Source of the DNA: Diospyros lotus
Taxonomy: Eukaryota > Streptophyta > Magnoliopsida > Ericales > Ebenaceae
DNA: 64,000 nt
Assembly (NCBI RefSeq): GCF_014633365.1
Contig: NC_068340.1
Coordinates: 23,353,879 to 23,417,878 of the forward strand
Direction of reading: 5' to 3'
Part shown: positions 1 to 11,800 of the stretch, piece after piece
How the letters are laid out: each line of letters starts with the position of its first letter
How positions within the stretch are numbered: the first letter of the stretch is position 1
The notes under the pieces: generated by a model
What the model was told of the DNA's origin: nothing
Databases searched by the model: none
The model's input: the letters and a program-made list of their open reading frames with translations, nothing else
Made by a program: the position numbers and the translations under genes

Positions 1-194
1 TTTGATTTATTTTATTACCATAAATCCTATCTCGGGATGCTCATCAGTACTTTTTCATTTTCCTTAGACATCAAGGTTCTAAGGCATTCCATGTGGCCGA
101 TTTGGCAATTTATTTTACTATCAGACAAACTTTTCAGTATTTTAAACTTATCCAAATTACGTGGCGACCTCACACAAATTGTTAGAACGGGAGA
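1..194. other. Unassigned sequence at window start
   Basis: No gene or transposon could be identified here. A minus-strand open frame crosses this stretch and runs on into the LTR-like element, but it matches nothing I recognise. Confidence 0.4.
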
Positions 195-405
195 TGCTAT
201 GGCACACACCAAGAGGGGGGGTGAATTGGTATAATTAAAAACTTGGTAGAAACTTGAAAACTTTTTGACACAGGTTGAAGTTTTAATGATTAAAAAAACG
301 TGAAGCATATAAAATGACAAATGTGAATCAAGTGAGGAATTAAGGAATGCTTGGAAAGATAAAGATGATTTAAAGAACACAAGCACACAAGAACACCAAG
401 ATTTA

Positions 406-439
406 TAGTGGTTCGGCTTAACCCAAGCCTAATCCACTA
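406..439 (-). other. Predicted hairpin in LTR A
   Basis: TAGTGG pairs with CCACTA as an outer stem, and GGCTT pairs with AAGCC as an inner stem around a short loop. The position downstream of the LTR TATA box resembles the two-tier hairpin seen in the other Copia LTRs of this window. Confidence 0.45.
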
Positions 440-888
440 CCTTAGCTCCTCACTAAGGATTTTTCAAACCATCCACTAAAACCCCCTACTTAAACCAAGT
501 AGGTCCTCTAGTCCGAGACTAGGAATTACAAAACCTCCCACTCAAATGGGCCATCTAGCTATACAAGCTAGGAAAACAAGAAATATATAGTTGGAGAGAA
601 TCTAAGAGATGAATCTCTTAGTTACAATGTCTCTCAAAAATGATACAAGGCTTAAATGAATGTAAACAAATTAAGATCACAGCCTTGAAGAGAGAAAATT
701 GAAGCACAGTGAATGTAAATAGAAACGAGTGTAAAATGTAAGTTCAATTCAATTCATTCCCATCCATTAGCCTTCTCTTGATCATCTATGACATGTATAT
801 ATAAGTGTCCCACGAAGTTGAAGAGAAATATAGCCGTTTGGAGCCGTTGGGATTTGAAAAAATAGCCGTTGGAACTTTCTGCAAAAAG

Positions 889-1222
889 AAATAGTCGACA
901 GAAGAAATATATAGTTGACTATTTTTATAACTAAAGCAAGAAATAGTCGACAGACAAAACGAATAGTCGACTATTTTATAACACAAAATTTCAATAGTCG
1001 ACAGACACATTCCAATAGTCGACAGATGCTGAGATATGAAGAAATTTTTGAAACTTATGAACAAAAATAGTCGACAGATCAAAAGGCATAGTCGACTATT
1101 TTTACTCGATAGTCGACAGATGCTAAAATAGTCGACAGATGCTTAAATAGTCGACAGAACATCAAAAATAGTCGACTATTTTGAAGCATAGTCAACAGAA
1201 TGAACCTGATAGTCGACTATTC
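889..1222. repeat. Cluster of GTCGAC-cored palindromes
   Basis: At least ten copies of a motif around the palindrome GTCGAC occur in about 330 bp. They come in two forms: a half form ATAGTCGACAGA and a full palindrome AATAGTCGACTATT. Spacing is irregular, so this is not a simple tandem repeat. It occupies the inferred U3 of LTR copy A. Confidence 0.8.
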
Positions 1223-1869
1223 TTTAGAAAAACTTGAATTTTCAATACATCCTTATTCGATTCTTTTAAAACCTCATTTTGATTATCTTGAAAGCAAGTT
1301 GAGATTATCAAAAGTATATTTTGAAACAAATCACTCTCAACAAGCAAGTTTTTCAAATCACTCTCAACCATACTCGATATTTCTTCTATAAGTTTTCATA
1401 TCTTGCTTCAAAGCTTATATACTAAAAATTCATTTTCTCATTCATATAATCCACATAGTAGAAATTGATTTTCATATAGACATTTATCAAAAACCATTCA
1501 AATAGACATTTATCAAAACCATTTCATTTTCAAGAGATATTAGATATCAAAATACCAAGAGATAGTTTTCTAAAATGAACACACTTTCAAAAACATGTTC
1601 TAGTTGGTCTTTTGCCTTAGAATAATTTTAGCTCTATGTTGACCAACGACTTCAAAGCTAATTTGAAAATCATTTTAGGAGATTCTTTTAAGACTAAAAA
1701 CTTGACTTTGCAAATCTCTAACTAAAATAGAAAATCATAAATCTTGTTGGTTTTCATTTTAACAATGCACTTGAAATTGATTTTGTTGAAAACCACCACC
1801 TTGATTCATGACTTAGAGATTTAATAACATATGTTTTTCATCATCAAAACTAAGCACAAGGGTAGAACA

Positions 1870-2753
1870 TCACAAATATGGGGTATTACATGGCAACTAC
1901 TTGTTTCATGGCTATTTAGTTTAGAACTAAGATTTTTTCAATCACTTGTCCTTTTATTAGCTAATTGAATATTGTTTCGTCCTTGTTTAAATAATTTGCA
2001 ACAAAATCAAAATACTTTATCCAATGAAACGAAATATATCAACAATTTTTTATCACTCTTCTCACTATTTGATAAATGACGAGTGTAATATGTAGAAGAG
2101 AAATGCATATTTTCTGAATCTTTTGGAAAATCAATGACATTACCTCTTATAAGACTTTTTTCTACCAATAAGTTTATAAAATTTTGATTAATATTTTTTC
2201 AATTTTTTGGATCAGTTACGTCCAAAGGGCAAGTTGAGCATTTTGTATCAAAATTTTTATATTCTTGCTCATTTTTATTTTTAGCATCTCCTAATTTATG
2301 TTGTTCCTGTCACTCACATTGCTTTTAAGAAAAGAGGATAAATCATGTGATTAAAATATTTTTAATTAAAATTAACAGGTGAATAATATAATATAAAATA
2401 AAATAAAATAAAATAAAAAAGTTACACTTGACAAAAACAAATAGCTCTTTTCTTTCCGATCCCTTTTTCTGGAGTTCCAAACATGCCCTAATGGCAAATT
2501 CGTCCATCCAGGCAAAGTAACGCTCGCGTGAAAGCGAAGTAAGAGCGAGAGAGGGCGGGGAAGTGTCTGTATTCGTCGTTTTTCATCGTTGGAAATTCTC
2601 GTCAATGGCTTCCTCTCGGCGCCTCCGTCGGTTTTGAACAGGTTTCCCCATTCATTCTCCGCAATTGAGAAATATACAGAGAGACAGAGAGCGTTGTGGC
2701 TTTGTTTCTGTGCAAGTGGTCTCCCGTTTGCTATGTTGGTTCAGAGGACAGTG
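1870..2753 (+). promoter_or_regulatory. Upstream region and probable 5' UTR of the RING gene
   Basis: This is an AT-rich flank ending in a (TAAAA)n run (about 2386-2418), followed by a GC-richer stretch from about 2460 to the start codon that is probably promoter plus 5' UTR. No TATA box can be assigned securely. A short upstream reading frame lies at 2605-2637. A second in-frame ATG at 2733 would add seven residues (MLVQRTV). Confidence 0.45.
2605..2637 (+). other. Possible upstream ORF (10 codons)
   Basis: An ATG at 2605 opens MASSRRLRRF and stops at TGA. If the transcript begins upstream of this point it could lower translation of the main frame. The transcription start is unknown, so this is tentative. 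Confidence 0.3.
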
Positions 2754-2869
2754 ATGAGCTGGAGACGAGTCGCTAAGGCTCTACAGGCTGTTGCCGCGCA
2801 TGGGATTCTCTTCTCGTTCACCGTCCTTCTGGCACTCAAGCTCGATCGCGTCGTTTCCTACTCCTGGTG
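2754..2869 (+). CDS. RING gene exon 1
   Basis: Encodes residues 1-38 and two bases of W39, including the first hydrophobic segment. It ends TCCTGGTG before GT, leaving phase 2. Confidence 0.92.
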
Positions 2870-5800
2870 GTTCGTACCCATTTTTCTTTTGTCGGGAAAG
2901 TGAATTTCTATGCACGCCCTGCAATTTTCTCTCCAAACCTCTTCTTGGACTGGGAAAAAAATGCAAGAAAAAGGAAAGGGTTTTTGGGTTGACGCCCTTG
3001 CAATTTAATTCCTCCGGGCGTGTGCGAGCCAATTAAATGTTTGCCAATTTCTGAATTTTTTGGCAGTTGTAGTTCTCAGTTCTAAGTAAATGAATTATTA
3101 GTTCTGAAACACCTGGAATTGCATATTATTTATAGAAATTTATTATGATGGGTTCTTATTCATCTCGACCATTGCATTTCCCAAAATTGGTACATTTTCG
3201 ATATTGTTTTGCTTGGCTCTGGTTTCCTTTCCACTTCTTTGGAAAATTTCATTGTTTATATAATTTTGTATACTATATTGATAAATTTGAATTTCCATTT
3301 CTTTTTGTTATGAATAGATTTAATTTAAGATTAGATGACTGGTTTTTATACCGTGATCACTGGATATTTGTGTGAATGTAGTTTTTAAATTGGGGTAATG
3401 TGGAATTAACTGTCATATTTGAAGAATTGATTTTGTGGAAGTATCCTCTTGCTTAAGTTGATTCAGTTGTCTATTGCTTTTCAATATAAGGCTCATAGTT
3501 GAATTAAGTATCACTAGCTTATATTATACAACTTACATGTGTTAAGTTTAGGAGCTCTTAGATAACTCAATCAATGATTCTTGTTACTCCTCACCCGAAA
3601 TCAATCTCAAACAACAGAAAATATGCAACTGTAATGAAAGGCAGAATTAAAGGAATGAAAACAGAAATGAACAATCAAATGACAATCACAAGAGGCGTAA
3701 GAATTATCCTAGTTCAAGCCACAGAAATGGCCCTACATCCAGCCACCAAGAATGAGAGCAATTCCACTAGAAACCGAGTGTAGAACAGTTGCAAGAAGTC
3801 CCTCTCTTCTTCCGCTCTGACTCACGAATTCACTACACTCAAGAGATTACAAACACTATTCTTTACACAAAGTATTTCCTCTCTTCTTTACAACAGTCTC
3901 ACTCGTATTTAGAGACTTTTGGAATGATCAATATCTCACTCTTCCATCTCTCTTCCACCCGAGTACAATCTTCTTGGAGATTACAAAGACTTTCTTGGAC
4001 ACAAACCTTTCTTCACACACACACTGCACTCGATCATAGAGAATGAATGATCATCTATGACTGCTTTGCCTTATGTCTCCTATTTATAAACATTATGGGC
4101 GGTAATTACAAGGTTTTTATTTAGCCTACACAAAGACCAAAATACCTAAGCTAGACTCTTCTAACTTAGAATAAAACCAGCCGCTTCAAACACTCGAGGC
4201 ATCTCCTGTTCTTCTTAACCTTCTGGACTGTTTTCTCAATGCAAAACATCAACAACATGTTTCTTGGCTGTTTTGATCTAGTAAAATGGATGCTGTGATT
4301 GGGTGACGTAACATAGGAGATTAGTTAGTTTTTATAGTATAGTTTAGCATAGGGAGTTATGAAAACAAAAAAGATTTCTAACTTGTTAATTTAGTTGATT
4401 GGAGGTTCTATAAATATAGTAGAAGGTAGATCCATATAGGACTTAAATTGAGGTCAAGTATGCATAAATCAGGTCTTAAATTTATTTATGCAAAGGCAAG
4501 TATGGATTGAAATCTTTAGTCATCAGCCCAAAACCAAAGGCCCACTAATTAGAAAAAACCAACAAATGTGACAAAGATATAGCCACTTGTAGCATGCTAT
4601 TGACACGTGGCATACATGCAAACCATCTACTAACAAGCAAATGAGAAAAAAAAAAAAAAAATCTACCCACAAGTGAGTAACTTAGGGGTGTCCATGGGTC
4701 TTGGTAGACTTGAGAACCAATCAGTTCGGTTTGGTTTGGTTTGGTTTTTTCAATAGATTGGTTTGGTCTTAGGTCCAAAAATGGACCTGATGGAAATTGG
4801 TTTGGTTCTGGGTCTAGGCCTTTGGAGCCGTGGACTCGACTCAAACCAATCAATGTATGAATAAATTAAAATAGGTTATATAAAATCATAATCATGTGGT
4901 AGAGTAAGATCACAGCGTTCCCTCTAGACTCCTCAACCCAATAATTCACAAAAATCACTCAAAACCTCCCAAAACACAAACGATAAAAGAGAATGAACAA
5001 GAATAAGAAAAACAATAAAGAACACATGTGATTTATCCTGGTTCAGTCCCAAATTATGGGACCTACGTCTAGATTGCTGCAGCCTCTCCCAATCCACTAT
5101 CTTAAAAACAATCTTTAGGATGATTACAGAGATAATCCCGAATTCTCACTCAGCCCATATACTCTAAAAGCTAATTGGATTCCTTGAAATTACAAAAGCT
5201 TATCCCCAACCTTACTCTCAGTCACTCAATCAATCCCAACCCACATGATAGAAATAGAAAACTTCTAAGAATGAGGCTACATTCCTGCCCAACACCACAA
5301 TCCCTATTTATAGACCATAGGGATGTGAGTTATAACTGCCTAACTGCATGACTGGAAATAACAAACAACTAACTTGGTCAGTCGCCCTTTTAGAAACATG
5401 CATTCTAGAAGAATACTCATTCTAACCTTAAAGAAGAAAAACATACAAATTTAGTAGTACAAAATAGCTGTCTACAAATAAAGTCCTAATCTAGTACAAA
5501 TGTCATAACATCATTCAATGTTATTTGGCATATTTTGTGAATTTATTAGTTGTTTTCTATGAGTTACTTGTCACTATTTAAAGCAAAGTGCTAACTGTTC
5601 TGTAGTGTGCTTAGGTGCAAATTCTTTGTTGAGCATTGATATATTCATTTTCAAAGTTATATAAAACAAATTTGAGATTAGTTAGATTATTATAAATAGT
5701 TAGAACTGAGAACTAAACTGAACCAATCGAACTTTTATTGGGTCTGGTTGGTTAGGTTATGGTTTAGTGCCAAACCCAGACCAACTCTACCCATGGACAC

Positions 5801-8800
5801 CTCTGGAATAGCTTGTGGTTTTACATGCAAATATCAATCAACTTTGTTAGAGTATCTCACAGCTTTCCACTCTATTCTCTCAACTCAACCAGCTCCCTAT
5901 CTAACCCAAGAATACACTGATAACAGAGGACATAAAGAAATAACACAATCACACAACAAACAACAAGATTTATCCTGGTTCGGTCTTGAAATCCAAGACC
6001 TACATCCAGACTGCTTAGGCACCATTGAAATCCACTATCTTGAAACACCCAAGGGATGATTACAACAAGAACTTAATCCCTCCCGCCCATATACACTGAA
6101 AGCTATAGGGAAACTAGGGGAATACAAGCTAAAAATCAGCCACTCCCAACCGCTCGCACTCAATCCCAAATCAAGACAGTAAACCGGAAACAATCCTTCA
6201 CGATTTCTGGCACACTAAGACTCTACCTAAGACTCCTCACCACGACCCCTATTTATAGGATATAGGGGAGTGGTTTACATGGACTTAAAGATAAAACTAA
6301 CTAACAGTCGCCTAACAAATTAACAAACTTTAAAACCGGCTGCCACCTTTTAGAAACATACATTCTAGAAGAACAATTAAATCTAACACTAAATCAGGAA
6401 ATAAAATATGCAGCAATACAAAGTACATGATTACATTTAATCTAATCTAATACAAATGTTACAACAAATTCTCCACCCATTTGCACTTCGATTAGACTTT
6501 ATCTTCAACCTTGAAACGACCTTCACTTCTAGAATCAACATTGCCCTCTTGGATCTATCTGAAGGATCTTCATGTAGTGTTTAAGCTTTGCTGAAGGGAC
6601 TGGTTTTGTAAACATATCTGCTGCATTGTCTTCTCCTGCAATCTTGGTTAGAAAAACAGTTTTATCTTCAACAATTTGTCTTATGAAATGATGTCTTACA
6701 TCTATATGCTTAGTTCTTTCATGATGGGCTTGGTTTTTGGACAAATGTATGGCACTTTGACTATCACACATCAAAGTTGTTTTGACATCTACACCTAGGA
6801 GCTCACTAACTAGACCCTTAAGCCACATAGCTTCTTTTATAGCATTAGCTACAGCTATGTATTTAGCCTTTGTGGTGGATAGAGCTACCACATGCTGCAA
6901 GCCTGACTTCCAACTAATTGTTGAATTCCATAGCTGAAATACATAGCCTGTTATTGATCTCCTTTTGTCTAGGTCGACAGCATAGTCGGCATCTGAGAAT
7001 CCTAAGATGCTTGCTTTATCTCCTAATTTAGCTCCACCATAGGTTAAAGCATTTCTTATAGACCCTTTAATATATCTAAACATCCATTTCACTGCCATCC
7101 AGTGAGATTTCCTTGGATTTGCCATAAATCTGCTAATGACACTCATTCCATGCGCTAAATCAGGGCGAGTGCATACCATGCTATACATGATGTTGCCTAC
7201 AGCACTAGCATATGGAATATGATCAATTTCCCTTTTCTCTTCCTCAAGATTAGGAGACTGACCTGAGGATAATTTAAAATGGGCAGCAAAAGGCAGGCTG
7301 ACTGCCTTGACTTTAGCCATACCAAATCTAACTAGAAGCTTTTCTAAGTAGGATTTCTGAGAAAAATATATCTTCCTATGGAGCTTATCTCTTAAAATTT
7401 CCATTCCTAGGATTTTCCTAGCTTCCCCTAGCTCTTTCATTTCAAATTCAGCCCTCAATTTACCCTTGAGAAGCTGGATTTCTTGAGAAGATTGACTTGC
7501 TATGAGCATGTCATCTACATAGAGCAATAAGTATATGGAAATACTAGAAGAGATATGTTTGAAATAGATGTAACAATCAAATGAACTCCTAAAATACCCT
7601 TGGCTTAACATAACCGAATCAAATTTTCGGTACCATTGCCTAGGGGACTGCTTAAGTCCATATAAGGACTTTTTAAGCAAGCATACTTTCTCCACCTCTC
7701 CCTTAGCTTCAAAACCTTTCGGTTGACTCATAAAGATCCTTTCTTCTAAATCCCCATGGAGAAAGGCTGTGGTGACATCCATTTGCTCAAGATATAAATT
7801 CATTTGAGCAGTGATGGCTAGGAGAATTCTTATAGAAGTGTGCCTCACAACCGGGGAGAACACTTCATTAAAATCAACTCCCTGAATTTGAGTGAATCCC
7901 CTTGCCACTAGTCTAGCCTTAAACCTAGGCTTGGATTTATCTCCTGCTCCCTCTTTAATTTTATATAGCCATTTGCAGCCTACCACACGTTGCCCTTTTG
8001 GTTTTTCAACCAATTCCCAGGTGTGGTTCTTATCTAGAGATGCAATTTCAGATCTCATGGCTTCCTGCATCTTTAGAGGCCATTGCCTCTTCATAGGTAA
8101 GAGGCTCTTCTCCTATGGATTCAGCTGCACTATTAAAGGCAGTGTTCTAAAAGGCGCTAGGCGCTAGTCGGGCGCCTAGGCGGGGCCTAGGCGGCGACTT
8201 GGAAAATAGTGTTTTTTTTTTAAATTTTTTGATGCAATTTGATATCAAGTAAACCAAAGTTGGAATAATAAGTGAAATAATGAATTTAAACATTAAAAAA
8301 CTTTAAAAACAAACTGTTGTAGATTAGTACTGAGGTCAAGATGACAAAAACAACAATAATACAACATAAACATTAAATCATATATGAAGAATCTAAGTAA
8401 TATCTAGTTATCTTAGTGGATTTCTTCTTCTTCCTCTCCATATTCTTCTAGCACACGATCTTCATTAGACTCAAAATCAAATTCATGATGCTCTTGTTTA
8501 TCTTCTTCTTCTGATTGAAAATCATCTTCATGAAGTTCTCTCATCCTAGAACTTCTTCGAGGTTGAAGCATGTTGTCTGCTCCAGAAGCTTCACCAACCA
8601 TTTCCCAAGTGAGCCCCATACCAGGCTCAATTTCTTCATCATCTTCTCCATTAACGATCCATCCTTGTGCATTACTAGCATCACTAGCAAGTAGCACATC
8701 AACATTCCTCTCCTTCTCCCTTTTTTGCTTGTTCATCAGTTTTGCATTAAATTGGACAAAGACTAGATTGTTCAATCGATTAACATCTAGTCTATTTCTT

Positions 8801-11800
8801 TTCTTCGTATGTATCTACATGAAGAAAATGAAAGCAATATCAATAATTCAATATAAATGATAGATAACTAATTGATTAAAATATTGAAAACACTTTAAAA
8901 TATGCACTAACCCCTTCAAAAGTACTCCAATTTCTTTCACAACCGGATGAACTACTAGTTAACGAGAGGATCCTTCTCGCCATTCGTTGCAAGTTTGGTG
9001 TTTGATTTCCATAAGTCATCCACCATTTAACTACATAGGTTAAACAAATTTGAAATTTATACACTAAACTAATATACGATAGAAACTAAAAAAAAAAAAG
9101 TCCTAAGGATTAAAGGAAGGAATTTTATACCTGGGTTATAATTATCATCATTTGTTGCACACCCTTGAATTGCCCATGAATTTCCAAAAACTCCTTCTTT
9201 GCAAGTATATTTTGGCAACTCAACATTTAAAATATGCCCTTGCATGCGATCATCACCATAAAAAAACATCTCCACAGCATTAAAAAACCCATTCATCAGT
9301 TCATTATCAAATTGCATATCCATATCTTTGAACAAATAATATGGATTCAAAAGGTAAGCCGCAAAATGCAATGGACTATCTAGCCTATCTTTCACTCTTG
9401 CATCAATAATTTCCATAATAGGCAAATAGTTCTTTTTAAGATTGTTTAGGGCCTCCTTAATATCCTTTTTTGCCTGATTAATCTCTCCATATAAAAAGCC
9501 CATAGAAGGCTTCTTATCTGCATCAACAATTCGAAGCACCTTCACCAAAGGTGCAAAAACCTTAAGACATATAGTCACACCATTCCAGAAAGCAATGCTT
9601 AACACAGTTGCATAGGCTACTTTCCCTTTAACAGTCTTTGACCACTTGCACTCCTCCCACTCAGAGCTAGTAAACATTGCCCTCAATTGGCTCTTTTTCT
9701 CCATTAAACTTTGTAGAGTAAGGAAAGAAGAAGCAAATCTAGTGACACCGGGTCTCACTATATCCCTCTTCTTTGTAAATGACCTCATTAAGGATAAGGT
9801 CTTATGATGTGCATAAATAAAGATTGTCAAACTCTTGGCTTGATCAATGACTTTTTTGTACCTTGGCAGTTTTCCAATGCTTTCAAGCATTAAATTGATG
9901 GTGTGAGTAGCACATGATGTCCAAAAGATATTGGGTCTCTTCACCTTCAATAACTTTGCCGCTCCCATATTGTTGGCAGCATTGTCAGTTACCACTTGGA
10001 CAATATTTTGTGGCCCAACTTGCTCAATGCATTTGTCCACATACTCAAAAATGAGTTCACTTGTATGTGCCTCCTCTGAAGATTCTTTAGAAGAAAGGAA
10101 AACAGTACCTGCATTAGAATTAACACATAAGTTCATGATGCTCCTTCTTTTTCTATCACTCCAAGCATCTGTCATAATGGAGCACCCATTTCTTGCCCAC
10201 TCTTCTTCATGCTTCTTTAACAAACCTTTCATCCTGTCAACTTCCCCCTTTAGCAACGTTTCCCTCAACTGGTATTGACTAAGAGGATTGAAGCCTGGCC
10301 CAAATTGACCAACTGCCTCAACAAACAACTTGAAACTGTCATTATCAATGGCATTGAAAGGAATACCGTGCTTATAGACCCACCTAGCATAATATTCACG
10401 GACTGTCTGTGTCCTCTCTTTAAAGAGTGCTTCATTGATATTTTGTTGTCTTTGTGTCATTTTTACACTTGAACCAGCTTCAGGGCTGATGGAGCTTGCA
10501 AATTTATCCATAGGGCCAAGTGTGCGGGGTGGGTTATTACTCCCTAATTCTTGCAATTCATCATCGCCATTCCCTTCCCCCTTTTCAGAAATATTGACTG
10601 TTGATCTCATCAGATCTTCTTCCTTTTTCTTATTCTTCTTTTTATTCCTTGCCTCCTCAATTGCATTCTTGCATTTGGCTCTATCATCTGGAGAAGCTTT
10701 TGGACATGCAAACACATTTCCAGAAATGTGGCCAATGTGTTCTTTAACTCGGTAAACACCGCCAGACATCACCTTACTGCATAACTTGCATTTGACTTTG
10801 TCCATATTCTTGGGATCAATTAGCATCCCATACTCCCACCCCACATCATTTGACTTCCTTTTAAGAATTGAGACGGTAGCGGACGATGCTTCCGTACTCC
10901 CCGTTCCAGACATCACTTAAACTGAACAAAATCAAATCTGAAAATCATGTGGAAGTCAAAATCAAATGTGAAAATCATGTGGAAGACAAAATCTGAAAAT
11001 CAAATCTGAAAATCATTGCTAACAGCCTAACACAAATCTGAAAATCAAAGCTAACAACCTAACATAGGAACTTAACATTGCTAATAGCCTAACACAAATC
11101 TAAAACTGAAAATCAAAATCATGTGGAAGATAAAATCTAAAAATCAAATCTGAAAATCGCTAACAGCCTAACACAAATTTGAAAATCAAAGCTAACAGCC
11201 TAACACATGAACTTAACATTGCTAATGCTAACAGCCTAACAGATTCCAAGTAGAATCATAATCAGGATGATCTTTCCAATGGATTAAGAACTTTCAAACC
11301 TCTCCATCCCTGGTAAAATAATTAGCAAATAGCATTAATTTTATCTTTGTGCACTGAATTTACTGGTAAAGGTAATGCAATGTAAGTTTGGGTAATGAAG
11401 TCTAGTTTGTGTTAAGGAGGTTCAATAAGAATCAATGAAAGGATCATCAGGTGACTTATCAAGGAAAAGAAAAAAAGAGAGAGAGGCTAACACAAATCTA
11501 AAAATCAAAATCATGTGGAAGACAAAATCTAAACATTGCTAGTGAAAGACATGGTTAATAAATCTGAAAATCATAGATGATGGTTAATAAATAGTTTTAA
11601 ATACATAGTACATACTGTTAATGATGCTTGAAGGCGGCGGACTGAGAGAGAAAGGGGCTCGGCGGTGGCAGAACACAGAGGAGAGGCGGTCGGCGGTGAG
11701 GGACGCGGTCGGCGGCCGGTGAGAGAGGCGGTGCGGTGGTCGGTGAGAGAGGCGACCAGTAAGAGAGGCGACCAGAGAGGTTGCTCGGTGAGAGAGGCGG

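Larger units (their letters stand above)
195..1869 (-). mobile_element. Sirevirus-like Copia LTR (copy A)
   Basis: Read on the minus strand this has the plan of a long Sirevirus-type LTR. A palindrome-rich block (889-1222) lies upstream of a TATATATA box (about 790-802). Next comes a GAACCACTATAAATC-type segment (about 400-420). The LTR ends in a C-rich block complementary to AGAGGGGGGGTGAATTGG (214-231). Copy B at 28947-32638 shares the G-run terminus and the TATAGTGGTT...CCACTACCTT block. Edges are set by TG and CA dinucleotides. I found no target duplication, so it may be a solo LTR or a fragment. Sirevirus LTRs in other plants are known to carry palindromes upstream of the TATA box. Confidence 0.6.
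4683..5805. mobile_element. Small non-autonomous hAT-like element
   Basis: The ends are inverted repeats. The left end starts TAGGGGTGTCCATGGGT and the right end, reverse complemented, is CAGAGGTGTCCATGGGT. They are flanked by 8-bp repeats GAGTAACT (4675-4682) and GAATAGCT (5806-5813), 6 of 8 identical. An 8-bp duplication and the CAGGGGTG-like terminus fit hAT. The inside is rich in GGTTTGG-type repeats and codes for nothing. An LTR at 4895-5510 splits it, leaving about 0.5 kb of its own sequence. Confidence 0.7.

Noticed and set aside
889..1222. Regular-looking short repeats resembling a CRISPR array
   Set aside because: Spacing is irregular, spacers are too short and the context is a plant LTR. 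CRISPR arrays are prokaryotic.
2733..2753. Earlier in-frame ATG as start of the RING protein
   Set aside because: The family begins MSWRR, matching the ATG at 2754. The extra seven residues have no support.
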